A stretch of 64,000 nucleotides of DNA, from assembly GCF_018390645.1 (NCBI RefSeq), contig NZ_JAHBGC010000049.1:1-64000 (forward strand), in the 5' to 3' direction. Shown piece by piece: positions 54,275 through 63,656 of this stretch. The stretch is from Ancylobacter dichloromethanicus (GTDB taxonomy: Bacteria > Pseudomonadota > Alphaproteobacteria > Rhizobiales > Xanthobacteraceae). The stretch's first letter is position 1; every line of letters starts with the position of its first letter. The translations under genes and the position numbers were made by a program. A model generated the notes under the pieces. That model was not told the DNA's origin, ran no database searches, and saw nothing but the letters and a program-made list of their open reading frames with translations.

Positions 54275-55018
54275 ATGGACGGAGCGAACCGTCGTCGCAA
54301 CCAATCTAGCAACAAACTCCACAGAGCGATTCGAGCCTCTATCGACAACGCCTGGCGATTACACGAGGAAACCTACGACCTCGAATTCCGCACTCCTTGC
54401 GCCACCCGATATGTTCTCTTGATCATTGCTCAAGAGGAGGCGGCGAAGGCGTTCCTTCTTTACCTCATCAGTGAGGAGATCGTGCCGCTGACGGCTGCTG
54501 TTCGGCGGGCGATCAACGACCACGCCTGCAAGCATCTGGTTGGCATGATCATGGACTACATGATTATGCATTGGGAAGAGATCGAGGAGCTGAACGCGAT
54601 CATCAACCGCGACTTTGAACTGGGTAACAATCTGCCGAACGATGTCGGCAGCGCACTCGAAATTCTACGGTACGAAAAGATTGGACGCTGGACCGTGAAC
54701 AACTGGGTCTGGGCCGAAGACCCCGCATATGATCGTGAAGCGCTTAAACTGGCTGATGGAAAGCGCGACCGCCGAAAGCAAGATGCACTCTACGTTCGAA
54801 TTGGCGCGGATGGCCAACTGGCCTCCACTCCAGCGGTGATAACGCAGACCGAAGTCGCGACAGAACTTGAACGAGCGAGCAGGTATATCAACTTCGCTGA
54901 GGCGCTCACGACAGCGGAGGAGAGGCACGGGTTCAACAAGGACCGGTTTGAGAAGGTTATGGCGGCACTGAAGCTGCTCTTCAAACCGAACGAAGGCGCG
55001 GCGTCCGTGGCGCCGTGA
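54275..55018 (+). CDS. AbiV-like abortive infection protein (HEPN-type)
   Basis: The 247-residue protein, mostly helical, has RAIRASIDNAWRLHEETYDLEF and ATRYVLLIIAQEEAAKAFLLYLISEEIVPL near residues 30-70, the EE-x-x-KA motif of AbiV/HEPN_AbiV proteins, followed by an acidic helical region. AbiV of Lactococcus blocks phage translation. It begins right after the broken SDR gene and its composition is less GC rich than its neighbours. The call rests on this helical motif only. A generic HEPN protein is the alternative. Confidence 0.55.
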   Translation: MDGANRRRNQSSNKLHRAIRASIDNAWRLHEETYDLEFRTPCATRYVLLIIAQEEAAKAFLLYLISEEIVPLTAAVRRAINDHACKHLVGMIMDYMIMHWEEIEELNAIINRDFELGNNLPNDVGSALEILRYEKIGRWTVNNWVWAEDPAYDREALKLADGKRDRRKQDALYVRIGADGQLASTPAVITQTEVATELERASRYINFAEALTTAEERHGFNKDRFEKVMAALKLLFKPNEGAASVAP

Positions 55019-55130
55019 CGATCGTTCCGGCATCTCGCACCCTCCCTGTCGTCGAGGAAAGTCGCGGGCGCTTATATTCGCCTCGAGAATCCTTCAGCGT
55101 GCTTTTACCACCGTCGCCACTGAAGATGCT

Positions 55131-58100
55131 TCAGGCAAACTGACGTTCCATCACCGCTTCGTCGAGGCGGTGTAATCGCACCGCGGGACAGACCTTCTTC
55201 ACGATCTCACAAAGGTGTTGATGATGCGTGAGGTAGATCACTTGTCCGGCTTGCGCCACGTCCGCGAACAGGCGGAACGCTTCCTCCGCCCGGAAATCGT
55301 CGAAGGTTTCCATGATGTCGTCGGCGACGAACGGCACCACACTGCGCGCCCGCACGAACTCGTGGTACCCGGCGACACGTAGCGCCAGATAGAGTTGGAA
55401 CCGCGTGCCTTTCGACAATTCCTGGGCAGCCTTCGAGCCTCCGGCGGCGGAAAGGGCGATGAGCGTCTCCCCGTCCTTGCTGGGCTGGGCGGCAAGACCC
55501 GTATAGGCACCGCGGCTGATGGTCCGGAACGCCGCCGAGGCACGCGCCATCATGGAACTGCGATGGCGCTCCCGATAGGTGGCGAGCGCCTGCTCCGTGG
55601 CGGCGACGCCTGCCCGTAGCTGCAGATAGCGCATCGCGCCATCCTCGATTTCAAGGAATATCGTGCGCCGGCGTTCCTCGATGCCGGCGACCCGGGCGTC
55701 GCCGCCGATCGCCTCCACCTGGTCGATCGCCGCCGAGCGCGTCGCAAAGAGCTCGTGACAACGCTTGTCCTGGTCCTCGAACCGGGCTTTGAGTTCGATC
55801 AGCTCCGCTTCCAGCGCCGGCCGATCTGCCGCATCGAGGGCAGCCTCGGCGCTGAGGAGATCAGGCGCGCGCACCGCATCGAGGATCTCACGCCCGGCAT
55901 CCTCGGCCTGTTCCCGGAATTCGGCCCGCCGCGCGACGTCGGAAAGCTTATCCGACACCTCCGCCAGAGACGCGACCTCGAAGAACGCGGTCATCCGGTG
56001 CTTCTGCACGTCGTGGATCGCCGACGTCTCGGCAAGCGCACGCTGCCGTCCCGTCGCCTCCTCCAACCGCTCCATCAGCTTCGCCCGGCGGTCGCGTTCG
56101 GCGCCCGCCACCCGGACCTTTTCACCGATGCCCTGCGCGAGCTCGAGAACCGGCACGGTTCCGACCGGGATCCTCAACGAGCCCGCGAGACTCGCCACCT
56201 CGTCGCGGAACGCGACCTGGTCCTTTTCCATCTTCTCGATGCGGTCGACGAGGCCCGCCCGCTTCTCGATCGCCGGCGCGAGATCGGCAATCGCCACGAG
56301 GATCTCGCGAACGACGCCGATGGCCGGCACCTCAGCGATATCGGCGAGCCAGCAGCCGCGACAGGTCCTGGACCATGCCTCGGCCCAAGCTCCCTCGTCC
56401 GCTCCTGCCTGCTCGGCCGCACGCTCGCGCAACGCCACGTCGCGCTGGCGCTCGTCCAGGTCGGCACGCAGGCGGCGCAGCTCGGCCTCACGGTCGAGTG
56501 CCGCCTGGGCATTGGCGAGCAGCACGTCGAAGCCCGCATCGGGCTCCTGGGCCAGGCGGGCCCGACCGAGCGCGGTGCGCAACTGTTCCGTCGCCGCACC
56601 TGCATCCTGCTGCGCGGCGCGAAGATCCTGCTCGGCGCTCCGGACCGCCTCGCGCGCGTCGAGGGCCTTTTCCCGGCGGGCAAGCCAGTCCTCAATCGCG
56701 GGCAGGGATGGTGCAGAAGCGAGCGAAGGCGCGATTGCGTCGACCGCCTTGGCCACCTCGGCATCGAGACCGTCCAGGGCAGCAGCCGCACGGTCCCTGA
56801 GCTCGACGGCCCGGTCGAGGTCGGCCTGCGCCACGGCGAGTGCCTGCCCGCTCTGGTGCAGCTTCGCCAGCTCGGACATGTGCGAGAATCGTCCGGCGCC
56901 GATGATGTCATCGTGGCGCAGCACTGTCTCGAAGGCATCGGCCGATATGGTATCGAGTTCGCGCCGATGCGCGGCCCAGGCCTGCTCGCGGCGGATCCGA
57001 ATCTCGGCAGCCTCCTGATCGGTCACGACGCCCGTCGTGGACGAAAGACTCGCGCGCTCTGCCACCAGGTGGCGGACCAGCGTCGTCAGCCGTTCGGTCT
57101 CGCTCTGATGCCGTGCCAGCGTGGCCTCAGCCTCGCCGCGCGCCGCCCTCCAGTGCTGCATCCTGTCGGGACCCGGGCACGGCAGGCCGACGAGATCATC
57201 TGCCGTGCCTTGCCAGGGGCGTAGTGCCGTCAGGCGATCCGCAAGCGCATCGACAGCAGCAGCGCGGGCCCGATCGGCCAAGCGATGCCGGACATGGTGA
57301 TCGGCGGAACGCGTCTGCTCGACGGTGATCGCCAGCGCCGCCATCGATCGCTCCCGCTCCTGCGCAGCCTGCGGATCCGCGCCGGGCTCCGGCAGGCGGG
57401 CCGCGGTCTCGGCGAAGCGACGGCGTGCCTCGATGAGTTCCCCGGCGGCGGTACGTATCGCGGCGTCGATGCCAGAGCGGGCTTCAATCAGTTCGCGCAG
57501 ACGACCGACCGTTGCCGCCGTCAGGATGAGGCGGCGGGGCTCCGCCTCCCCTTCCCGCTCGATCCGCTGGAGGATTGCCGAGATCGCGAGGTCCGCCTGC
57601 CGGAGTTGCAGACGCCTCTCGGGAATGTCCCGCTCAGCGGTCACATGGCGCGCCCGGAGTTCCCCGAGCCGCTCCACCGGTTCGCAGAGCCGCAGGGCGG
57701 CCTCGTCCACAGCGATCGCCTCGATCTCATCCGCAAGGCGCCCAACCTCTTCGGCGATAGCCTGGATCTGGACGCCGAGCTCGATCTCCTGCTTCTGAAG
57801 CCTCGGCAGCTCGCTCGGCCAGCCAGGCGGGGCCTCGGGCACGTCCGCAAGCGGAGCGAGGCGCTCGCGGATGCCGCGTAGCGCCGCAAGGCGCGGCAGC
57901 GCGGTGAGATGGCGCTGGATTTCATCCATGCGCGACTGCGTGCGGGTGCGCTCAGTGACCGCCTCATCATAGTGCGCCCTGGCTCGGTCCCGGGTCTCGA
58001 CGAGCCGCGCATGGTCCGACGCCAGGGTGTCGAAGCGCTCCCGCTCTGCCTTCAGCTCCGTGAGCCGCGCCTTGAGGTCCGCAAGCGTGCCACTGCGCGC

Positions 58101-58634
58101 GCGGTAGCGGTAGAACCCATCCGCCTCTCCCCTAAGATCGAGAAGCTTGTGGCTGAGATGGGCGAGACCGGCGCTGGCGGAGAACAGCAATTGCCCGAGA
58201 TCGCCCTTGCTAGCGAGGATGCTCTCGCCACCCTTCTCGAGTGTCTCATCATCGAGCGAGAACATGGTGCGATAGGCGTCGCGCTCGATGCCGCCGACCT
58301 CGCCGCGGATGGCGCTTTCGGCGATCGTTCGGCCCTCGGCGTCGAGCAGGCTGTTCTGCAGCCGCTTGATGCGCGCGAACTCCCTCGTCTCGGCGCCGAA
58401 CTCCAGTGCTCCGCCGATCCGCATGGTGGAATAGGGATGGAGGAAATCGAATGGGCTCTGCGCGCCGATCCCGAACAGCAGGTCGAGAAACGCCGCGAAC
58501 GCCGTCGACTTGCCGGCCTCGTTCGGCCCGTAGATGACGTGCAGGTCCGGCTGTCCCTCGGTTCGCTCGCCAAAATCGATGCTGCGGTCGGTGAACTTTC
58601 CGTACCGGGTGAGGTCGAGGCGGCGCAGGCGCAT
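55131..58634 (-). CDS. YhaN-like SMC/Rad50-type ATPase
   Basis: This 1167-residue protein starts MRLRRLDLTRYGKFTDRSIDFG and has Walker A VIYGPNEAGKSTAFAAFLDLLFG near residue 35. Long charged coiled coils fill about 160-1000, and the C-terminal ATPase half has FQLYLALRVAGYHEF, VVPFVADDIMETFDDFRAEE (Walker B) and VIYLTHHQHLC. This is the YhaN group (AAA_27) of SMC-like proteins paired with a Mre11-like nuclease, which ends 3 bp upstream. It has no CxxC hook in the coiled coil. Expected role: DNA end processing or repair, possibly defence. Confidence 0.88.
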   Translation of the reverse strand: MRLRRLDLTRYGKFTDRSIDFGERTEGQPDLHVIYGPNEAGKSTAFAAFLDLLFGIGAQSPFDFLHPYSTMRIGGALEFGAETREFARIKRLQNSLLDAEGRTIAESAIRGEVGGIERDAYRTMFSLDDETLEKGGESILASKGDLGQLLFSASAGLAHLSHKLLDLRGEADGFYRYRARSGTLADLKARLTELKAERERFDTLASDHARLVETRDRARAHYDEAVTERTRTQSRMDEIQRHLTALPRLAALRGIRERLAPLADVPEAPPGWPSELPRLQKQEIELGVQIQAIAEEVGRLADEIEAIAVDEAALRLCEPVERLGELRARHVTAERDIPERRLQLRQADLAISAILQRIEREGEAEPRRLILTAATVGRLRELIEARSGIDAAIRTAAGELIEARRRFAETAARLPEPGADPQAAQERERSMAALAITVEQTRSADHHVRHRLADRARAAAVDALADRLTALRPWQGTADDLVGLPCPGPDRMQHWRAARGEAEATLARHQSETERLTTLVRHLVAERASLSSTTGVVTDQEAAEIRIRREQAWAAHRRELDTISADAFETVLRHDDIIGAGRFSHMSELAKLHQSGQALAVAQADLDRAVELRDRAAAALDGLDAEVAKAVDAIAPSLASAPSLPAIEDWLARREKALDAREAVRSAEQDLRAAQQDAGAATEQLRTALGRARLAQEPDAGFDVLLANAQAALDREAELRRLRADLDERQRDVALRERAAEQAGADEGAWAEAWSRTCRGCWLADIAEVPAIGVVREILVAIADLAPAIEKRAGLVDRIEKMEKDQVAFRDEVASLAGSLRIPVGTVPVLELAQGIGEKVRVAGAERDRRAKLMERLEEATGRQRALAETSAIHDVQKHRMTAFFEVASLAEVSDKLSDVARRAEFREQAEDAGREILDAVRAPDLLSAEAALDAADRPALEAELIELKARFEDQDKRCHELFATRSAAIDQVEAIGGDARVAGIEERRRTIFLEIEDGAMRYLQLRAGVAATEQALATYRERHRSSMMARASAAFRTISRGAYTGLAAQPSKDGETLIALSAAGGSKAAQELSKGTRFQLYLALRVAGYHEFVRARSVVPFVADDIMETFDDFRAEEAFRLFADVAQAGQVIYLTHHQHLCEIVKKVCPAVRLHRLDEAVMERQFA

Positions 58635-58637
58635 GAC

Positions 58638-59903
58638 TCAGACACCTTCCCCGGCAGCCTCAAGACGCGCCATCACGCCCTCCGCTCCTTCGCGTGCCAG
58701 TCGCGCGAGTGCTTCGCGAAAGGACGCCTCGTCGGCGCCAAAGGCGTCGCGGCATTCCTGTGGGAGCTGCGCCCTTATCTCCTCCGCCATGCTGACGAGC
58801 TCGGCCTGAAAGGAGTGGGAGCCTAGAATGTCCGTCTTGATCAGGCTATGCAGCTCGGAAAGCGGATCGCCAGCCGCCTCCGTCCGTTCGGGCGGATGGC
58901 AGGCAATCTCCAGCTTCTCGACCCAGCAGGCCCCAATGACCGAAGCTCGCTGGTCGGCTTCGGTTTTCAACAGATCCGCGTCACGCCGAAGACGCCAGGC
59001 CAAAGGCGTCGCGCCGGTCACCTTCAGGCGAGCGACGAGATGTTCGGAGCGAGCAGTGTCCCGCGCCTTCTCCAGCGCGCGCGTCGCCGCCGCCACGAGA
59101 TCCCGCCAGTCTTCCAGTCCGGTGGCATCGACGGCAACCCGTTCGAACTGCGCGATGCTGGTAGAGCGCTGCTCGATATGGACGGAGCGATCGTCATCGA
59201 TGGTGACGAGCGTGACCGACTTGGCGCCGGCCTCGTTGATGTCGCGCCCCTGCGGCATACCGGGCATCACCACGGTGCCCCGCTCTTCGACGACCGAGCG
59301 TTTGTGCACGTGGCCGAGCGCCCAATAATCAAAGCCCGTGGCCTGGAGCTCGACGAGGCTGCACGGCGCATAGACATCATGGCCGGGGGCACCGCCGAGG
59401 CTGGTGTGCAGCAGGCCGACATTGACTGCCCCTTCCACCGTCGGCCGATACTTGCTGAGCAGGCTCTCGGGCGCGTGCGGCTGGGCGAAGCTGAGACCGT
59501 GGATCACTACCGGAACGCGGCCGGGCACGTGATCGATCTCCACGGCTTCGGCGCGCCCCGCGAACACCTTCACCGAATTTGGTAGCACCAGTTCCTTCGT
59601 GATTTTCGACAAAGCGTCATGGTTGCCCCGGATGATGAAGACGCGGATGCTGGCTTCGTCGAGGCGCCGGAGCTGCTCCGCGAGGAAGCGTGCCGTCTTC
59701 ATCGAGGTCTGCTCGCCATCATAGAGATCGCCGGCAATCAGCAGCGCATCGACCTGCTCCTCAAGGCACAGATCGATGATCCGCACGAAGGCGCGCCGCG
59801 TCGCATTGCCTATCAGCTCCGCCAGATCAGCATCGCGTAGCGCAAGCGAGCGCAGCGGGGAGTCCAGGTGGATGTCTGCTGCATGAACAAATCTGTAGGC
59901 CAC
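58638..59903 (-). CDS. YhaO-like Mre11-type DNA exonuclease
   Basis: This 421-residue metallophosphoesterase shows the five nuclease motifs: VHAADIHLDSPLR near residue 8, LLIAGDLYDGE near 56, IIRGNHDALS near 92, VGLLHTSLGG near 160 and ALGHVHKRSV near 195. It is the YhaO/SbcD-like partner of the YhaN ATPase encoded 3 bp downstream; together they resemble Mre11-Rad50. Conserved pairs of this type are seen in chromosomes and in defence islands. It is divergent from the RloC-like ATPase gene with a 141-bp gap. Confidence 0.92.
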   Translation of the reverse strand: MAYRFVHAADIHLDSPLRSLALRDADLAELIGNATRRAFVRIIDLCLEEQVDALLIAGDLYDGEQTSMKTARFLAEQLRRLDEASIRVFIIRGNHDALSKITKELVLPNSVKVFAGRAEAVEIDHVPGRVPVVIHGLSFAQPHAPESLLSKYRPTVEGAVNVGLLHTSLGGAPGHDVYAPCSLVELQATGFDYWALGHVHKRSVVEERGTVVMPGMPQGRDINEAGAKSVTLVTIDDDRSVHIEQRSTSIAQFERVAVDATGLEDWRDLVAAATRALEKARDTARSEHLVARLKVTGATPLAWRLRRDADLLKTEADQRASVIGACWVEKLEIACHPPERTEAAGDPLSELHSLIKTDILGSHSFQAELVSMAEEIRAQLPQECRDAFGADEASFREALARLAREGAEGVMARLEAAGEGV

Positions 59904-60044
59904 CGTCTCTCGCCCCTCTTTGCGCCATTCGGTGCACGTGCGGAGCTTACGGGCGGATCGAAAGACGTGATATTGAAATATCGAGCTGGGAACGGGATAC
60001 CCGCGGGCAACATGCGGGGCTGAAGCTTTCTATCGGGGGACGGA

Positions 60045-62687
60045 ATGATTGGGGAGCCGATAGATGATGTTCTGGAATGGTCAAAGAAGCTTTCGCCCTG
60101 GAAGCAGGACGCCCTGAGACGTCTGGCGATCAGCAATGAGCTTACCGCGGCCGACGTCGGTGAGTTGCTTGCTCAGGTCAAGTCCGCTGTCGGATTCAAA
60201 CTTCCGGTCGCGCCTCCAAAAGCCGTCCCGTTCACCAAGGCTCATTTTGGAGGCGGGAAACATCAACCCATCATTCTGAAGGGCATCGCCAGCATCGAGA
60301 ACGTGAATCGGCTGGTGCCTAAGGCGTCCCTCACCTTTTGTCCAAAAGCACTCACAATCGTTTATGGCCGGAACGGAAGCGGCAAGAGCGGCTTTGTGCG
60401 GATCCTTCGGACGGCTTGCCGGACGCGCGTTGAAAACCCGGCCAAGCTGAAGGTTCTCGCTGACGTCTATGGAGGCACTGCCGGCCCGCAAACGGCCGAG
60501 ATTGTAATCGACGCCGGCGCCGGGGACACCGCAATCCCGTGGACGCCCGGCACGGTCGCATCGCCGCAGCTCATGCAGGTCTCCGTCTTCGATACGGCCT
60601 CCGCGCAGCTCTACGTCGATGGTGGAAATCAGATCCGGTTTCTTCCATTCGGATTGGCCCTGCCTCACCGTCTCAATGCCGTTTGCATCGGCTTGAAAGA
60701 GACACTCGATTCCGAGCGCGCAACGGAGGTCGGGAACAAGGTCAGCCTGACGACGATCGCTTTCGCTCCACAACGCGAAACGGCAGCCCAGCGCTTCGAC
60801 AAAGCCTTGAGCAAATCCACGACCGATGCCCAAATCGATACGGCGACAATGTCGAGTGAGGAAGATCAGGAGCGGCTCGACCAGATCACGGCTGCCCTCT
60901 CTGCCGGTGCCGCGGCCGCTGCTGACGTCAATGCGCTCTCCAAGTGGATCGATACCCTCGCAATGGAATGCGAGGCCGTTGCGTCAGCGCTCACCGATAC
61001 TGCGTTGGAGCAGCTTTCCAGTCTTCGTGCTGCTTCGGTCGCAGCGCGCCAGGCAGCTACGATCGCCGCCGGAGAATTGTTCACCGACGAGCCCCTGGCA
61101 GGTGTCGGCAGCGACACTTGGCGAGCACTTTGGGCCGCGGCGCGCGACTACTCCGTAACGGAAGCCTTCCCCGGACAGACGTTTCCAGTGTTGATCGCAG
61201 ACAGCGGGGCGGCTGCATGCGTGTTGTGCCAGCAGCCGCTACTGTCGGATGGCGCAAGCCGCATGCAGCGCTTTCAAAAATTCATGGACGACACCCTCGA
61301 CGCCGAAGCCACAACGGCGGAGCAGGTGGTGGCCGATGCACTCACGAATGTTCACGACCTGACCTGTCTTGGCGCCGACGACTTCCCTGACCGGCTCGAA
61401 CAGGTGCGAAAGCGGGACGCGGAACTGGCTGATGGGCTCTCGATCTTTCAGACCTCGGCGGTGAAGCGCCGCGCGAACGCAGTTGCGCGCCTTCGAGGCG
61501 AAGAGAGCGTCGCGGTTCCTCCGATGATTGTACCGATCGAGGACGTGAAGGCTTTCGCGCTCAAGCTGAAGGCGGAGAAAGATGGGCTCGCGCAGGCAGG
61601 GAATTCCGAAGATAGAGCCAAGCTGGCTGCGGAAAAGGCGGAGCTCGAAGACGGCAAGACGCTAGCCGCAAACAAATCGAAGCTTGTCACGCGTCGGGAC
61701 TTGTTGGTTATCGACGACGCCTACACGAAAGCTCTCGCTGACGTTCAGACGAGAGGCATAACGCAGCGCGCCAACGAGTTGTTGGACACGCATCTGACGA
61801 CGGCGGTGGTCACGCGTTTTGATGCCGAGCGGTCGCGCTTCGACATCATGCATCTCAATGTCGAGCTCGCCCGCAAGAGCGGTCAGACCAAGGCGGAATT
61901 CGAGATAGATCCCAAGACGAAGCTGACCAAGGTGACGTCGGAGATCCTGAGCGAGGGCGAACAGCGAGCTTTGGCCCTCGCCGGATTCTTGACCGAGGTT
62001 GCCCTAACAGACGGCTCTGGGCCGATCGTGATCGATGATCCCGTTTCCTCCCTCGACCGCGACAGAAGCGCCAAAGTGGCCGAGCGGATCGCCGAGGAGG
62101 CGACGAAGCGACAGGTCATCGTGTTCACCCATGACATCATCTTCTTTAATGAACTCTGTCGTGTCGCTGACGACGCCGGAATCGAGCCGGTCACGGTTGC
62201 TCTGTTCAGCGATAAATCCGCGGCTGGTAAAGTCGATACAGCGGGGATGCCGTGGAAAGGCCAAGACGTCAGCAAGCGTATAGGACGGATAAAGAACGAT
62301 GCCGCGCCTCTCGCAAAACTTCATGCGACGAGCCCAGCGGAGTACGAATATCAGGTGAAGAACCTGTATGGTCGGCTACGCGACACTTATGAGCGCGTCG
62401 TGGAACAAGTGATTTTCAGGGATATTGTTCGGCGTGGGACGGACGTCATCCAGACGCAGCTGCTTCGCTACGTTCGCCTTTCGGATGCGCTGGCCATCCG
62501 CTTCCACGAGGGGATGACCCGCGCAAACACGCATAGCCATGACAATCCGGCGGCAGACACCGTCGCTATGCCTCAGCCCCACGAGTTCGCAGCGCATATC
62601 GCAGAGCTCGAGCTCCTGATTTCCGACCTTAGGGCCGAGAGTGAAGCTGCGGAGGCCGCTCGGCCGCAGATGAAGCCGAAGAAATGA
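60045..62687 (+). CDS. RloC/PrrC-like ABC ATPase with zinc hook, candidate anticodon nuclease
   Basis: This 880-residue protein has Walker A LTIVYGRNGSGKSGFVRILR near residue 110, a coiled-coil centre with a CxxC zinc-hook-like motif (AACVLCQQPLL, Cys392 and Cys395) and ABC signature/Walker B SEGEQRALALAGF and PIVIDDPVSSLDRDRS near 650. The H-loop IVFTHDIIF follows. It belongs to the AAA_13 group that includes RloC and PrrC. The C-terminal domain carries RDTYE (Arg779, Glu783) and HSH (His830/832), which could be the Arg-Glu-His anticodon-nuclease triad; this part is inference. ATG 60045 is preceded by GGGGGAC. It is divergent from YhaO and followed by two HEPN-like genes. Confidence 0.8.
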   Translation: MIGEPIDDVLEWSKKLSPWKQDALRRLAISNELTAADVGELLAQVKSAVGFKLPVAPPKAVPFTKAHFGGGKHQPIILKGIASIENVNRLVPKASLTFCPKALTIVYGRNGSGKSGFVRILRTACRTRVENPAKLKVLADVYGGTAGPQTAEIVIDAGAGDTAIPWTPGTVASPQLMQVSVFDTASAQLYVDGGNQIRFLPFGLALPHRLNAVCIGLKETLDSERATEVGNKVSLTTIAFAPQRETAAQRFDKALSKSTTDAQIDTATMSSEEDQERLDQITAALSAGAAAAADVNALSKWIDTLAMECEAVASALTDTALEQLSSLRAASVAARQAATIAAGELFTDEPLAGVGSDTWRALWAAARDYSVTEAFPGQTFPVLIADSGAAACVLCQQPLLSDGASRMQRFQKFMDDTLDAEATTAEQVVADALTNVHDLTCLGADDFPDRLEQVRKRDAELADGLSIFQTSAVKRRANAVARLRGEESVAVPPMIVPIEDVKAFALKLKAEKDGLAQAGNSEDRAKLAAEKAELEDGKTLAANKSKLVTRRDLLVIDDAYTKALADVQTRGITQRANELLDTHLTTAVVTRFDAERSRFDIMHLNVELARKSGQTKAEFEIDPKTKLTKVTSEILSEGEQRALALAGFLTEVALTDGSGPIVIDDPVSSLDRDRSAKVAERIAEEATKRQVIVFTHDIIFFNELCRVADDAGIEPVTVALFSDKSAAGKVDTAGMPWKGQDVSKRIGRIKNDAAPLAKLHATSPAEYEYQVKNLYGRLRDTYERVVEQVIFRDIVRRGTDVIQTQLLRYVRLSDALAIRFHEGMTRANTHSHDNPAADTVAMPQPHEFAAHIAELELLISDLRAESEAAEAARPQMKPKK

Positions 62688-62842
62688 GACTAAGAACTCG
62701 CGGGGGGCAAAGTAATGTGCACGGAACAGCGGGGGGCCGGCGATGATCGTCAGGGAGTAGCCGGAACGGAAAACACGAGCTTTCCGTCAAACGCCTCGCC
62801 GGATTCATCTTCAACGCCGGCTATCCTGAACCGCCGGACACC

Positions 62843-63553
62843 TTGGCCGACTGGATGTTCCAGTTCGCCGGAAGCCTGACCCAACCGTATTTTGAGGGGC
62901 ACTTCGAGGGCCTGTTCCAGCAACTCCGGATCGCCAAGGATAAGGACGACTTCGGGCGCTTCATCGCACATTATGACAAGCATATGAGCGCCGCGCATGC
63001 TCGGCGCTATTTCGAGGCGTGCAAAGCCTTTCTTGGCGCGTTTTCTGAGTTCTCGCAGGTCCACCATCTTGTCACTGCGAATGTCGAAATCAGCGACGAC
63101 TATGCCGCGGCCTCGACGAACTTCGATGCCACCCGCATGATATATGGCAACCTCTTCGAGGCGTTCGGCGACAACATGGAGGTATTGATCGCCCTCAATA
63201 ACGTGATCGAGGGCCGGCCGTTCGATCAGCTCCGCACGATCGGGCTAGCTGCTTATCGACAGACCGACAAGGCTGGACGCTGCAGGGCCATCGCCGACAA
63301 CGCCGATATGGCGGCCGTCTGCGTCGAGTTCGACAACCAGGTCCGCAACGCTTCCCACCACGGCGGCATGATCTTCGACCGCGTGACCGGCACGGTCGAA
63401 TACCGGTTCGGAAAGGGCGGCCAAGGGGACACCCGCACGATGGGATACGCGACCTATCTCGCGCGCTCATCGCGACTCTTCATCCAGCTCATGCTTCTCT
63501 TTCGCCTGGAGATCCTTTTGGCGAACGAGTTCGGGGCGCGTCTTCCACTCTAA
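62843..63553 (+). CDS. HEPN-like protein of unknown family, start uncertain
   Basis: The helical 236-residue product (from TTG 62843) has VCVEFDNQVRNASHHGGMIFD near residue 168, with a VRNASHH (Rx4H) motif as in HEPN ribonucleases, and an ending rich in aromatic and leucine residues. The frame is open back to 62747 and that stretch (GKHELSVKRLAGFIFNAGYPEPPD) looks coding, but it contains no ATG or GTG. The true start may therefore be lost or frameshifted, with a stop at 62744. It begins about 60-155 bp after the ATPase gene. The family is not one I can name. Confidence 0.55.
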   Translation: MADWMFQFAGSLTQPYFEGHFEGLFQQLRIAKDKDDFGRFIAHYDKHMSAAHARRYFEACKAFLGAFSEFSQVHHLVTANVEISDDYAAASTNFDATRMIYGNLFEAFGDNMEVLIALNNVIEGRPFDQLRTIGLAAYRQTDKAGRCRAIADNADMAAVCVEFDNQVRNASHHGGMIFDRVTGTVEYRFGKGGQGDTRTMGYATYLARSSRLFIQLMLLFRLEILLANEFGARLPL

Positions 63554-63656
63554 GCGTGGGAAACGCTTCGTCCCGGCTCGTGGAACCCCGTGGCGGGCAC
63601 GGCAGCCTGCCGTCGAAGCGACATCGCTCGGACCATCATGCTTGGGAGGGGGAGAC

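Noticed and set aside
55755-57224. 489-codon plus-strand frame inside the YhaN-like gene
   Set aside because: Arg/Leu/Gly-rich antisense shadow of a coiled-coil gene with no domain.
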